Part shown: positions 13,724-26,435 of the stretch, one piece after another
How positions within the stretch are numbered: the first letter of the stretch is position 1
Layout of the letters: each line of letters begins with the position of its first letter
Assembly: GCA_037951165.1 (NCBI GenBank)
Contig: JBBDHG010000153.1
Coordinates: 1,490,001 to 1,554,000, forward strand
Reading direction: 5' to 3'
From: Lophius americanus
Taxonomy: Eukaryota; Chordata; Actinopteri; Lophiiformes; Lophiidae
Length of the DNA: 64,000 nt
Notes under the pieces: generated by a model
Seen by the model: only the letters and a program-made list of their open reading frames with translations
Databases searched by the model: none
What the model was told of the DNA's origin: nothing
Program-made: the position numbers and the translations under genes

Positions 13724-13940
13724 CCACCCTCAGGTGGGATACCCAACAGCCACTCGGTTGGGAAGGGGGAGCATGAGCTTGTGCAGTAGAACCCGAAAGA
13801 TGGAGCACTAAATTTATGATACCAGAGGAATCTCTGGTGAAGACCTCAGTGGACGTGAAATGTAGATCAATGTGAGAACTGGGAAAAAGACCAAGAGAAC
13901 CATCTCTTAGGTGACTCTATCCAAAGGTTCCGTCAGGTCA
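13724..13940 (+). pseudogene. 28S rRNA-like relic (or 28S-derived SINE)
   Basis: The order of anchors follows a conserved block of vertebrate 28S rRNA: ctcaggtgggat, ggggagcatgagc, acccgaaagatgg, ccagaggaatctctggtg, gaccaagagaaccatctc and aaggttccgtcagg. These correspond to 'gaggtgggatcc', 'ggtggagcacgagc', 'acccgaaagatgg', 'ccagaggaaactctggtgg', 'gaaccatctag' and 'gaagtttccctcagg' in the functional gene, recalled from memory. Many substitutions show it is not functional. It could be a dispersed rDNA fragment or the head of a 28S-derived SINE. Confidence 0.75.
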
Positions 13941-15449
13941 ATGATAAGAGACAGGGGTGATTCTAGGATTAAACCTTTAGGGGGGGCTTCATTGACATTG
14001 ACATGACATTCATAGAGTGCCTTGCAAAGGGCGCCCAGTCAAATCAATAATTCTATTGGATGGCCTTCTTTGAATTATATATTGATTAACTAAAATAACC
14101 TGATGTCTGAAACTATCACTTTTCATTGACTAAAACTAGATTAAAATCCTTCACTACTGTTTTCTTAAGTGTGGTTTATTTATTACATGAATAGTTTATT
14201 TATAATTAAAAAAACAACAACAACATTTAAAACAAAAAGATGAGAATCTTTGATATCTCAGTTGAAATCTGGACTGAGAATGTGTGAGCGGTGTGAATGA
14301 CATGATGGTAGCAATGTGCTAACAAATGGTCTTCTTGACTGGACTTTCAGTAGAGCATCATATTGCCAGAACAGAACAGAAGAATGTGTGTGTTGATATG
14401 GAAATTGATATTATTCATTGCGCAGACCATTGCTGTCCAGTGGTACGAAATCGCACTTACTGTTTTTCCAGCTTTCCTTGGATGATGGTGGTATAATGCA
14501 GTGTTAAGGCATTATATGAATTGGTATTTGCGGGGGCTCCCCTTTCCAAAACTCTGTTTAGCAGCCCCAAAAGTATGCCTGATTTTCCTCCACTGATGAG
14601 GCGCCTCTTCCTCAAGCTGCCAGCCTGGTTTCAAGGGGCCTTGACTGGAGCAAAGCCTTCAGAACAGGCTCTTCACCTGGAGAGAGAGAGGTTAGAGAGG
14701 GCAACACTGACACACACATTCACACGTTCATTCACACCTACATAGGCTCTGACACAAATGCAGAAATACAAGACCCACACACACACACTTTTCCTAAGCC
14801 CTCACACACTCACAACCTACTTCACATGTAGAGCAGCATTCCCAGCTGAGTGCCACTCTCCAACCTGGCAATTTCCGCAGAAAGAGAATCCAGCTAAAGT
14901 ACACATGGCACCATGCTGATTTCACAACAGGAGGGGGGGCGAACGGCAGGATGGCCTCGCTACAGCTCTCGTTACTGATCCGGCAAGACCCAACTCCTCC
15001 GTTTCAATGGCACTCTATCATTTGCACTTATGCGTGCTCGCATAGGTGGGGCTAGATTGCACAAGTTCACGTTTCTTACGGTCTGGCTGCAGCAGTGATG
15101 AATGGCGGCGGCACCTCTTATTTATCTGATGCATATTTACACACCTCTGTACTTTATTCCAGTGAGTGATGAAGTACACACATGCCCGGATACAATTGAT
15201 ACACTGAGACAATACTCATGCCCACAGCAGCATCTGACAATGATGTTTTGGGTGACATTTAGTTTCTAGGTTGCACAAGATGCTACTATAAATGAATCAT
15301 GAGCAAATCTGTGAGGTGTGAATAATAGATGGGAGGAGAGGTAAAAAACAAAGGAGCGCTGTTATTATTTGTTAATAAGACACTCTGGAGCATCACTAAC
15401 TAGATCTCATTAACAATATACACGCAGGTATGCATATGCGCACACCAAA

Positions 15450-15484
<35 letters not shown>

Positions 15485-18400
15485 AACACATTTTGCACAC
15501 ACTCTACATGCCAAACACATGCACAGTTTCCTCATCCTGCATGACTATTTTTACCTGTGAAGACTGTCGTTGCCTAGCACTCTGTAATTACAACCCACAC
15601 TCCACCAACGAATGATTAGAAGCAATGATGGATGGGTTAACACTGTCACCTAAAGATGCCTCGGTGCAAAACTAATTACGCGCCGATACATGTGTCACAC
15701 GGCTGATACATGTCCTCTCGGCCTCCCGCCATAACCGTGGAACGAGTGCGATAACGGCGACCGACGTGTCTCCTGTTGATCATCGGATAAGAGATGATGA
15801 AGCAACTCAACTGTTGATTGCTCTTCGCAGCTCAGCTGTGTCTCATGTAGAGATTACCAGGATGACGGGATCTGTTTGGAAATGAGTAAAGTTGAAAATT
15901 TGACTCAGAGTATACTTCAGAACAGGTAAAAAAAATATTGGTGATTTTAAACACTTGTGTTTCCTCTCATCATTACTAAACTAGTGGACAAGATCCATCA
16001 AGGGTGTTTCTTATTGGAGTCGGTTCTGAGATTTGCCACCCCAGATGAAATCACCTTGGCCCCAAAAACGGTGGCTAACCAAAACCTCTCTGGGTTAAAA
16101 GCAAGAAGCAGTGACGTCAGATTGAAGGCGGGGTTTAAGTTTTTGGCCGCCATGTTTGAGAAGCCTAAGCGAGATAACATCGCAACTACCTGAAAAACCA
16201 AAAAAACGTGTAACTAAGTTATTTTCATCGTCCTTGGTTTGTTTTTGAGCCCTTTGGTAAAGTTATATCGATCAAGCTTTTATTTTTTGGTACTGCTGCA
16301 GGCGTCAGTGTAAATTTGCATATTTTCGAAACATTTAGGTTAAATATTTAGATTTTACATTTAGATTTAGATTTAATATTTGGCGCTAAATGTGACAAAA
16401 TGTTGCTGTTAAAATCAGCATTTCGTACTTTTCCAAACGGCGCCCCGTCGGCAGAGATGTTCTCTCAAACAGACTTCTCTGCCCACTGCCATGTAGAAGT
16501 TCTGGGAGTTGATCATAGTCCTGTTCTGACACGGAACACTTTTCAGGAACTTTCACAAATGGGTCACAGATTCATTCCTTTGCTCTTCATTGGTCATTAG
16601 CAGCAGGGAAAGTAGGTGACTGCGGCCAGCTGGGATGAGGATGGTCCGGTCTCGCTCTCTCTCAATCGGGTCGGGAAAGGTTTGGCACATGTTAGACACA
16701 GTAAAAACTGTGAAAATAGCCTAAATTGTGTATTATTCCGTTTTCAAAAACATATTATTTCCTTGTAACAATGTTTTGCTTTGTGGCCCATTGCTGGATG
16801 GTGATCCAGTGGAAAAGTACCGCTACATACGGTACAGGCAGGTACCTCTGCGGGGGCTGCAGATATTTCCCTCAGGCTTACAGCAAAAACAGTAGTTTTA
16901 AGATCTCAGAGTTAAACACTCCAGCATTGGTTTTCAATCTCAAAAGTGTCATTTGAACTCCCTTTGATCTCCTTCTGATTGACCTCAATGGTGTTAGTCC
17001 AACTCTGCAGAGGTGCAATTAAGCTCCGCCCAAACGGAAAATGACGGTGTGGTAAATTAAAGAGTCAGCTTGAGTAGGGGAGCTGAGAGCCAGACTTTTG
17101 AGCGAGAGAACTGAAGGGGACAATACCTCCTCCTACTTATGCAGGCCTTTTATTGTTATTTATGAGTTAAAATACAAGTTAACACTACATTACTACTTAC
17201 AGTGTATCAGTAGCCAAGTAAATATATACATATATATACAAAGTCAGTTTTACACTCACAAAGGTTACCTGATCACCGGTACAGTGTTGACAAGAGTTAT
17301 AACTTTGTGAGCGGTGCTAATACAACACTAAAGTAGTTGTTTAGTAATAAACACTGGCTGAGTTCATTTCCAACTGTGACGGTGTTCATTCTGTGATTTC
17401 AAATTGCATGCAGTTGAGTTTTAATGTGAGTCCGGTGTGCAGCACTAGCCTCACCCTGCCCCCCTGCCCCAGCAGCTGGGATGGAGATGGTGAGGTCCAT
17501 GGATCATAAGTTTCACAGACTGTCAGTCAGACTGTCCTTGTCCTTTATGTAGTTTCTGCCAAGGCTGCGGAGTCTCGTCTACCCGAGGTCAAACTCAAAT
17601 GACCAATTTCTTTTTTTGAAACTTAATCCTTCTTTAATGCATATTATAGCCTTTTCATAATTATCATGGCGGTATGGACCCCCTTGTGTGATCACCATAT
17701 TTTTAGCCTTTCCTTTTCATCGCCACAACATGTAGTTCTACGATACCTCTCAAAAATGGTTGGAAAATAGTTTGGAATCTCTGTGTCGCTAAGTAGAAAA
17801 ATGTTTGATCTGATTTTGGAAGAGGGGATGGGTGGCGCTTATATATGGAAAGTGTGACTGCGGGGTGTGTGTGCATACGTTTGTGATTGCCACGGCTGCA
17901 GCTGGGGCTGTGGGCTGAGTAATTGCCTGTCTTGGTAGAGAGATCGTGGTAGCGAGTAAAGAGTCAAGTGCTCTCTTCCTGCTGTATACCTCATTTGGAT
18001 TCCACATACTAGCTAGCGAGCTAACGCCAGCCTTGGGCCTGTATTATTCATAGCTTGACAGATAGCTCTCACTAAAAGCATTGGAACTGGGCCAGGTAGT
18101 GATGGAACGACAGGAGGAAGCAGCATCGCTTGTAGCCCACTCCCCACCTGGCAGGAGGAGTGGAGAGGACAGGATACAGGACATAAGAAAATTGAAGCTA
18201 GAATGGGGCAGCGGGGAGAGTAACGGTCTTATCAGGTGCGAGGGAATGTTCAAATGGGATAAGAGAAGGAATCAGGATGTGGAGATGAAGAGGCTAAGGA
18301 GGTGAAAAAGGGGACAAAGAGTGGGGAGGGGAAATCAGGCAGAATTATGACAAAGTTACGAGTGTTGCTACAAGACGTTAAAGCGCAGCTTACATTATAA

Positions 18401-19954
18401 CAGATATGGAAGATGAGTGCACCGTTTCAAATAGCGGAGAGAGAGGCCCGGGAAAAGAGGAGAACAGGCAGCCATCCACCCCCGCCAAGCTCAGCAACCC
18501 CTCTGTCTCCATGTGCAGAACCAGATAAGGTTGCATTAATCAAAATCTGCCACTTCCCTTTCCAAAAAAACCCCGTCTCCGCCATCAACCCCCCTCTGTG
18601 AAATATCTGTCACTGAAACGGAAATTTCCATATTTAATGAGAAAGCTTTATATCACCAAAAAGGCAGTGTGGGCTGAGGGTGAAAAGAACCGAGTTGTTG
18701 GATCTGTCAGCTCTGTCATTAGCGCCTAAACTTTAGACGGCCTGTGGCACCTCTGGGTTCATTTCAGTTGGGTTCTGACACCATTGTTATCATTTCACCA
18801 ATCCGATGACGCCGGACTGAGATGGGTCCTTGTTTTTATTATTTTCTAAAACTACAGTCAGCAGTGTATTAATAGTTTATTGTAGCTGTATCTCAGATAT
18901 GAGCCAACCTATTTTTCAGGAAGAGGTGGCGTATATATAAGCTAAGAGATCAACCAAAAGTTTAACTTGGATTTGAGAAGTATAAAGCTACTGGGGACAG
19001 TACCATGTCAACGCACCTGGACTTGCCCTTCACCAGGTCACCCTACGTGAAATGACCTGCGTACACATGAACGCTCAGCGAGACCCTGTCAAAACTACGT
19101 TGTCTGACCTGCGTCTCAGTCGCGGCTTTAGTAATAAGACCAATAATATTTCCAGCCGCATATTCTGTGCTGACATAAGCCTCTAACGCAGTTTAGACAC
19201 ACTCTAAAAACAATTCCAAACCCAAATTCACAGTGGCGTGAAGATGCGACTCCTCTTGTCATGTCCTCCTCGCTGATTATTTGTTTATTAATTCCCTTTG
19301 TAATTCCCCCCCCCCCCCCCCCCCCCCTTATATGCTTATGACAAGGCTGCAGAATTCTTTGCCCACATTTCCAGCGTCAAACAAACAGGTGGTGTTTACA
19401 CTTTTTTTTCATCCTCCTCCTTTTTTTTGCCTGTGTTTTTAAAAACTGCCTCCCCGAGGAAAGACTTCAAAGGGAATAACAGATCATGTGCGGTGGGTGT
19501 GGAGCGTACCTGGGGGACACGGGCATGAATGGAGGAGGGGAAAGAGAAAGAGAAGGCTGGGCGGGTGAAGGGGGCCAGGCAGATGCTCAGGACCTGCTCT
19601 AGGCTGGGCTCATTTTGACCTCTAACCCCCCCCTAACCCTCGCAAGCCGTCCACGATCTCAATCTCCTCTCACCGTCAGCCTTCCCCTCAGAGCAGCTGC
19701 CAACTAAATTACATCAATGTCACAAAGCCCATCTCGTCCGCCGGGGAAATGGAGCCCGCTTAACATGACGCAGAGCATGAATCAGTGTGTAACACGGGAA
19801 GGGCAGACATTGTAGACTGTAAGTTCATGCATATATTAACTATGATGAGTTGGGGAGGGCCTTTCAGTATCGGAATATGTGTGATCTCCACAGAAATATG
19901 CTATAGGTGACTGTGAGGGTCGGTCATCTTGTTCGTACTAGTCAAATCTAGCTA
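13941..19954. other. non-coding stretch with microsatellite and C run
   Basis: No gene recognised. 13949-14000 (gtgattctaggattaaacct then gggggggct) resembles the inverted segment at 24345-24395. A (CA)15 run lies at 15451-15481 and a 22-base C run at 19306-19327. The frames at 15957-16193 (+) and 15998-16201 (-) overlap on opposite strands and neither resembles a family. Confidence 0.55.
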
Positions 19955-20560
19955 ACACATAAACTAGAGTTATACTGGCGTCAGGAGAGTAAGGGTATAT
20001 CCCCAAAACGCCCCCAATCCACTGCATTGTACATGAAATTCTCCTGATTGAACAGCCCAAATTAAATTTTGTTATGTCCGAAAAAACAGGTGTTTTCAAT
20101 AAGAAGCTGCCCATAGTGAGTTAAATATGAACTATTGGACTAACTGGATAAATACAAGGTAGACCTTGTCCAGCCGATTCAAATGCACCAAATTTGGACT
20201 AAATGAGACCAACGTTTAAGAAGTTATGTGAAAAATCAACTGTATTTTCGTAAAGGAAAGCTCCCCCTAGTGAGTAAAATATGAACTATTATCGTGACGC
20301 AGGATATATATAAGAAAGATCTCCTCGAGTTGATTCATATGCTTCATAGTTGGACTGAATAGGACCAAAGGTGGAGAAATGATTGACCGAAAACCTTTTG
20401 GAGATTAAGGTCAGAGTCAGATATATACAGCCGACCTTTCCTTAAACCAATCCAGTTCTTCCTCAAACTAAGGTCTTTGTGGGTATGAAATATGAAAACG
20501 ATCCATGAAATAGTTTTTGTGAACAATTGGTGGTGGCCACTTTTCGTGGATATAATAAAC
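19955..20560 (+). repeat. unclassified dispersed repeat (CCCCTAGTG family), copy 3
   Basis: One of the most complete copies: gtatatccccaaaacgcccc, caatccactgcattgtacat, gttatgtccgaaaaaacagg, two successive units with (c)ccctagtgagtaaaatatgaactatt-type cores, ctcctcgagttgattcatat, and an end unit with aaaacgatccatgaaatag. Confidence 0.85.
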
Positions 20561-21044
20561 CATATTCTTAGTTGTTTCTTTGGATGTCCCAAAATTACAG
20601 CAAAGTTTAAAACTGGTACATTTTTATCACCTTCATCGTCTCATTCAAATGTGTACATACCAGCAAATATGACCATAATCAAATATATGTTAACCATATT
20701 CTAAACGGTTTGTCTTGATATTTTGAATTTCACACCGTTTTAATTTTACGGTGTTTCAATGGAGAAGGGATTTTTCCGGGGGCGAGCCGTAATGGTGGTA
20801 ATCGCTTCCAAAGCATATCTGGCAAAATGTACATACTAGCTTCACAACATACCATCCATGAATTTACTGTGATATGTGGTTGCGCTTTTTTAATTCATCA
20901 TTTTATCTGTGATAGTTTATTATGTAAAGGGTTTGGGTTTTTTTCAGAGGTAGTTACACCCCGGAGTAATCAGCTGTTTATCACAAAACAAAAACAACAC
21001 ATAACGGCGCTTACAGGTAATTTAGTTTCACCTACATTGGTTAT

Positions 21045-21115
21045 TGTTGGACTTTGGAAGGAAGCCGAAACACCTGGAGGGAATCCACACATAGAAGGGG
21101 AAAGAACAGAGAACC
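21045..21115 (-). repeat. short relic of a common teleost interspersed repeat
   Basis: The sequence ttggactttggaaggaagcc then ggagggaatccacac matches, in inverted orientation, the fish repeat with 'gtgtggagtttgcatgttctcc' that also occurs at 27830-28005 and 46425-46640. Confidence 0.55.
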
Positions 21116-21959
21116 ATTTGATTTGATTTCTATTATTCTACAAATTTCATTTTTGGAGATGAAGGTGACTCTGAAGTCATCTTCTCCACAGCATATATCC
21201 AAAACAGTATCTGTGCTCACAGAGGAATGGGGGATAAATTAAATGTATTATTATTATTATTATTATTATATGTCTTACAGATGCATTGGTTGTGCAATGT
21301 TTTGAGATGTCAGTGGGATGTATATACTCCTGTTGTTATTTCACCATATGCAATAAATGAATGTGAATCTTCACCATATACTTGAATATACTTTTAATCA
21401 ATTTCCTAAAAATACTTTTTACCTTTTAAGCAATACATCAGTAAAAAAAAAGAAAAAAAAAAAAAAAGTTGGCTGGGGACTATTAAGCAGAAGATTTGTG
21501 CATATTTATTCCCGGGAGTTAACAGAATAACATAGAGGGATACCGAGCAGTTACCGCGCTCGTAATGAAGTACCGTTTCACCCAGTGCAGCCGTGCTGCT
21601 CATGGATGGCTTTTTAATTGTTTCCAGACAACAATGGCGCCGTATGGCAGCGAGGAAGCAGCCAATCCAAGGTGTAATATCATCCTGACTGATTCTACCA
21701 ATGTCTACGGTTTTATTTTGTCCTTGTTTTGATTGTTATAAACCCTTTAATATCTTATCCAAGAAATATCATTTCCATAATTGATGATGACTTCATCGAA
21801 AATGAATAATAAAATTAGCTCAGCGTTTTGGAAAAAGCTTGTTTTTTAGAAAACTGTTTGACCTTCATCAGTCTTATTTTTGTTGTTGTTGTATCAGGTT
21901 ACAGCAATCTGTTTAAAAGTCCTCTCCTGCATTAATATGGGGGGCGGGGTATTTATCAA

Positions 21960-22075
21960 ATAGGATAGGATTTTTAATAGAGTGGTTAATGGCTCCTTCT
22001 AGGTAGCCCCCTGACCTGTGGTGTCCCCCAGGGCTCCATCCTTGGCCCCTTACTCTTAAAGATATGCATGCTGCT
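21960..22075 (+). mobile_element. L2-type LINE reverse transcriptase fragment
   Basis: In one frame from 22011 the DNA reads LTCGVPQGSILGPLLLKI, containing the reverse transcriptase motif GVPQGSILGPLL. The following residues (CMLLL) resemble the L2/Maui consensus (LYMLPL). Flanking sequence is too degraded to follow. Confidence 0.75.
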
Positions 22076-22659
22076 ACTGCGTCATATTATAAATACATTC
22101 TATTTATTTAATAATAACAAATAGTGACTCTAAATGTGGTAGAACCCAACAGTTGAGCAGGACATTGAAGGGGAACTTAATCATTTGAGATGTTTTTCGG
22201 GGCAAAAATTGCCACATCAGCAGTTTGAAGACGGCGTCCCATACTCGTACTGGAAAGCAGTCTTCTCTACTTTCTGGCATTTTATATTGAAAATACGATT
22301 AACTGACTTAATAATGAACAATGAGATCGATTTTTAGAGCCTTACTTTTACTTTTGTAACACATTCCTGTCAAGTTCAACTAGGTAATGCTGTGTATTCG
22401 TCTTTTTTTATTTATTAGGGAAATTGTAGTATATAGAAATGTGTAAATTTTGTGAAATGGATTTTCATCCATTTTAAAGAGTTTGAATGTCTGCATGTGT
22501 GGATATGAGTGACATCTGAGTTAGAAACCAGGTCTTAACATATACAACAATATTATTATTTGGTATATGATGATACAATCTTTGGATAATACATTAATAC
22601 TGTCATTATCAGCAATCATTATACATATTGTATTATCAGGTGATACAATGACGCAGAGG

Positions 22660-22900
22660 TCACCCAGTAGAATACCCTCAGCATTATTTAATACTTTATC
22701 CCTCACATACGGTCATACACACGGCAACTTAGTGAAGTTATTCCTCTGTATTCAAGCCATCCCTGAGGATGGGAGCGTTTGCCCCTTTTGAAGCGCTTCA
22801 AAGGTTTACGACACGTAGACTTGCTGTGGCTCGAACCGTCTACCTTCTGATCTTCCGAATGGGAGACGGCCGCTCTACCCACCGCGCTACAGCCACCCAG
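22660..22900 (-). mobile_element. tRNA-derived SINE
   Basis: On the minus strand a tRNA-like head (ggtggctgtagcgcggtggg, tagagcggccgtctcccatt) carries a polymerase III A box and a perfect B box ggttcgagcc at 22829-22838. The tail (tctacgtgtcg, cctcagggatggct, atgaccgtatgtgag) follows a SINE common in fish. The arms do not fold into a proper tRNA acceptor stem, so a functional tRNA is unlikely. Confidence 0.75.
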
Positions 22901-23509
22901 TGACATTTATTGAGTATGAGAAGCAAATAATTGATGAAGAGAGAACATTTACAATCTGCGCTCTGCTTTTCTAATCATTCCCATCATCTTTTCTAAATAG
23001 GAAGCCACTTTGATCCTCCAGCGGGGCCCGCATACACTAATGGACAAGCTGCAGAAAGGAACTGCGTCTCTAAAATGGCTGCTGGGCTAGCAGCTAACTA
23101 GCTGGCCTGCGAGTCGAGGTGATTGATGGAAGTCATTACGCTGGTGGAGATACACCTTACCTGGCTAATCCAGGAGTGGGTTTAGTCGAAGGATGACAGA
23201 TAGCTGCATTACAGCCCCAGAAGCTGCTGCCGCATGAGTCCTCTTCCTCAGTGCCTCCTCCACCAAATCATGCAAAATAGCTGAATCCCAAACCCCAGTT
23301 TCAGACTTGAATTCCGGATTCTCAAAACAAGAGCTTAAAAACATTTACAGGCCGATAACGAGCCTGTGCAATCATTTCAACACCTGATTGAATGCTTTAC
23401 CTGCCTCTTTACCCGCTCACCTGCCGAACCTCGTGCATCCTCTCCATTCAACCGTTGCTCTTGACTGAAGTCTACCAACGAGGCTAGTTTGCTAAAGCAA
23501 TTAACAATT

Positions 23510-23660
23510 AACCGGTTTGGTTTAGAAATCACTTTTGTGTTCTGCATGTTAATTTGACGTAGGTTTTTACGCCAGATATCCTTCCTGACAAAATCCTCCC
23601 CATTTATCTGGGCTTTGAACGGGCACTAGAAGTGAACTGGGTTGTGACCCTTTTGTGATA
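23510..23660 (+). repeat. interspersed-repeat relic (family of 1811)
   Basis: The order ggtttggtttagaaatcact, ttgtgttctgcatg, gtttttacgccagatatcct, tcctccccatttatctgggc, ttgaacgggcactagaagtg follows a repeat common in fish genomes; same family as 1811-2030. Confidence 0.65.
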
Positions 23661-24545
23661 TTCTCCATCTTAACCTCCATGTTAGACACCCACAGTAGCA
23701 GGACTGTGTATAGTAGAACAGTGGATCCAGCTGCAACGAAGGGGCACCAAAAGATTCTCAATACTGGCAATGCTAGCTGGATAATTGTGAGTAAGAACAG
23801 AAGCCAGGTTTGTTGTTTCTATTATTATGGCAAAGTTAAGTGTTTTCTTACATGTGACTCAGACATGACCATGACATCATCAGACAGTCACTGAGCGACT
23901 CACCCGATCAAGTTAGGACAGAGAAAGAACCACAGCAGTGAACCTCAACCTTCTGAAGTCTCTTCGGGCTGAGGCGTGTTCGTACGACAGCCATTTTCAT
24001 GAGTTAGTACCATCGGGGCATTTGACGAAGTTGTCCACGCATGTATTTGTTAGTCTGAAAATGCTAACTCTTCAGGAATGCTCGTACAAATATTCTGCAT
24101 TTTTGATGGTTAATAGGCGTATTTAAGTCTTGGGGGAGTTTTATGCTGGGGTCACTTGTTGTCACTCTGACGCTCATGTACAATCATGTGAAATTGTTTG
24201 GCTGCGCATATTTTGGCGGTATGATGTCATTCTATAAATGACTGGAATACATTAGTAATATAAAACATTTTGTTTAAGTTTAAATGAGCGGTTTAACTGT
24301 TGGCGGTTGAACACTTTTGCCAGGCACAGTATATATTCTCGTTCTCATTAAAGGCTGGGCCCCCCTACAGCTCTGATCCTAGAACCGCCCCCGGGTGTAA
24401 TGGCTTTTTTTGATGTAAGCCATGTGACGTGGAAAATATTACATTTAAATGTAAAAATTTTCAGTAAATCCAAGCGGACGCGTAATTTCAGCACACACAA
24501 ACATCATATATGTTTCGCTGCCACTGAGGATTATTTTAGCACTGC

Positions 24546-24548
<3 letters not shown>

Positions 24549-24626
<78 letters not shown>

Positions 24627-24682
24627 TGTGTGTGTGTGAGTGTGTGTGTGTATGTGTGTGTGTGTGGTTGTGTGCGTGTGTG
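24549..24682 (+). repeat. (TG)n microsatellite, about 134 bp
   Basis: An almost pure TG run with a few interruptions (ttt, gag, tat, ggt). The longest simple repeat in the window. Confidence 0.97.
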
Positions 24683-26164
24683 AGGCATAGCAGCTGATAT
24701 GTGAGCTGGAGCCTGAGACGCCAGAAAACGCCCCAAATTGCAGCGTCTGCCATGCGCTGAGCCTCCTGCACCAAGACACTGTCTTTTGTTCTCCCCTGCT
24801 AGCGGCAGAATTCTGACAGCTCTGAAATGATCCTCGCTCCTCTTACACGCACACACACGCACACAATCACCACACACACATTTCTCCTTTTCTTCTCAGC
24901 TACTGTACTATAGATTTCCCAGTTTTGCGTACACACAAAAGAGGTATGCATACACACATGCACATATTCTCTCAGAGCCTAGCTTCCCCTCACCACCTCC
25001 TGTTTTCTCTCCACGTCTGTCTTTCTGGCTCATTTTTTCCTCACTTGCTGGATGTGTGGATGGCGAATCCCTCATGGATTTCTGGAGGGTATCACCATGG
25101 AGACGGGGCTCTGCCACACGTGTCTATAGATTCCTCCTGCTGGGTAGGGGGGCACAACCAGAGGGGGTGCATTCCCTTCGTATGCAGTCTGCACTGCTTA
25201 GAGAGACAACAATGGGCTGAGGCGGAGGGAGATGTTGGAGAAGAGAGGATGGGGGGCAACGTATATGAGGAGAAGGAGCAACGCAGGAGGGAGAGCACGA
25301 GTTGAGGGAGAGGAAAGCGTTGAAGGCCGTCTGAGGAAGAGGCAGCATCATCCCTGTGTCAGGGAGACAAATTACGTGTGTTGCTAATGACTGGCTAAAG
25401 CTTTTGCCCCTGCTGAGAACAGCCGCTAATATGACTGCTAATAAAAGCGCCGTGGAACGCCGTGGCATTCCAGCAGTCGCTCAACTGTCACCCAAAATAA
25501 GCCACACAGGAGCTCTCCTTCTCGTGGAGCACCGCTCTCCTCCCTCACGTCAAATCTCCAGGAGTGGGGCCATCCTGCGACGCTCCCAGAAGGTTATTTC
25601 AGCATTAAGGGGCCTCTTCAGCGCTGCGTAATAGAATTTGTTCCATCTTATAATGCTGAGGAAGCCCACTTCAAAAAAATATGAAGTGGTCTTTTTGTGA
25701 TCTGTGCTGCTTTCTTCTGCACTCCTCCTGGAGGACTGTCAGCCTCTACCAAAGGACAAGGCGAGGGAAACCTAAGACTGGTGCAATATTTTCCCATCCC
25801 TTCTTTTCTTTACATTGCGAACACATTTTATTTTATTTTATTGCATTTAAGTGCCACCAAAATTATTTCTGGAATTTAGATTGCCCAGCGCAGAGAGTGG
25901 GTTGCGTTGCCTGTGATGACGAATGTTATAACCAAGGTCACACAGCGACAGAGTCAGGCATCGTGGGATGGCGGTGGCTTAATCATCAGGACGCTGAGGA
26001 GCGTCGGGGGGCGAACGCACCTCTCACTGTGACACGCCAACCCGACAACGCCTCCTCACAGGTTTAATGAGAAGTCATTTACATCTTCTGGGAAGAGGTT
26101 CCGAATATCTGCTCCACTGTAAGCTACACTTAGCATGTCTACAAGCTACACTGTACATGAGCCT

Positions 26165-26280
26165 GCCTACTCTTGGTGCCGGTCCCAAACGCAAGTAAAT
26201 GGGAAGGGTCGGGTCAAGAAGGGCTTCCAGCCTAATATCTGTGCAAGTTAAAAAAGGTGGATAGAACAATCCGCCGGGGG
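26165..26280 (-). repeat. interspersed-repeat relic, inverted (family of 1811)
   Basis: The + strand reads ttggtgccggtcccaaacgc, aagtaaatgggaagggtcgg and gtcaagaagggcttccagcc, the inverse of the repeat at 23510-23660. It abuts copy 4 of the CCCCTAGTG family. Confidence 0.65.
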
Positions 26281-26435
26281 AGATAAAGCTCCCCCTAGTG
26301 TCTGAAAAATGTAACTTATCCTTCCCAAAAATGTACCCAGTTTTCCCTCTCAGTAAGTTCAATGTGGGTATAAAAATCTGAAAATTATACGTGCAATAGT
26401 TTTTTGAGTTATCACCATAACGGAAAAGATCTGTT
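26281..26435 (+). repeat. unclassified dispersed repeat (CCCCTAGTG family), copy 4 (partial)
   Basis: Only the last unit: aaagctccccctagtgtctg, cccaaaaatgtacccagttt, gtgggtataaaaatctgaaa, gtgcaatagttttttgagtt, aacggaaaagatctg. Confidence 0.8.

Larger units (their letters stand above)
20561..22659. other. non-coding stretch with repeat relics
   Basis: No gene recognised. Holds a short repeat relic at 21045-21115, an (ATT)n run at 21247-21270, an A-rich tract near 21449-21470 and the L2-type reverse transcriptase fragment at 21960-22075. Confidence 0.6.
22901..26164. other. non-coding stretch with long TG microsatellite
   Basis: No gene recognised. Includes a repeat relic at 23510-23660 and a long TG tract at 24549-24682. 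Open frames at 24400-24877 are CA/TG artefacts. Frames at 24925-25631 on both strands overlap and have no family resemblance. Confidence 0.55.

Noticed and set aside
22817..22900. A tRNA gene on the minus strand
   Set aside because: A and B boxes are present but the acceptor and T stems do not pair, and the downstream tail fits a SINE.
24400..24877. His/Thr- and Cys/Val-rich frames on both strands
   Set aside because: They are translations of the TG/CA microsatellite.
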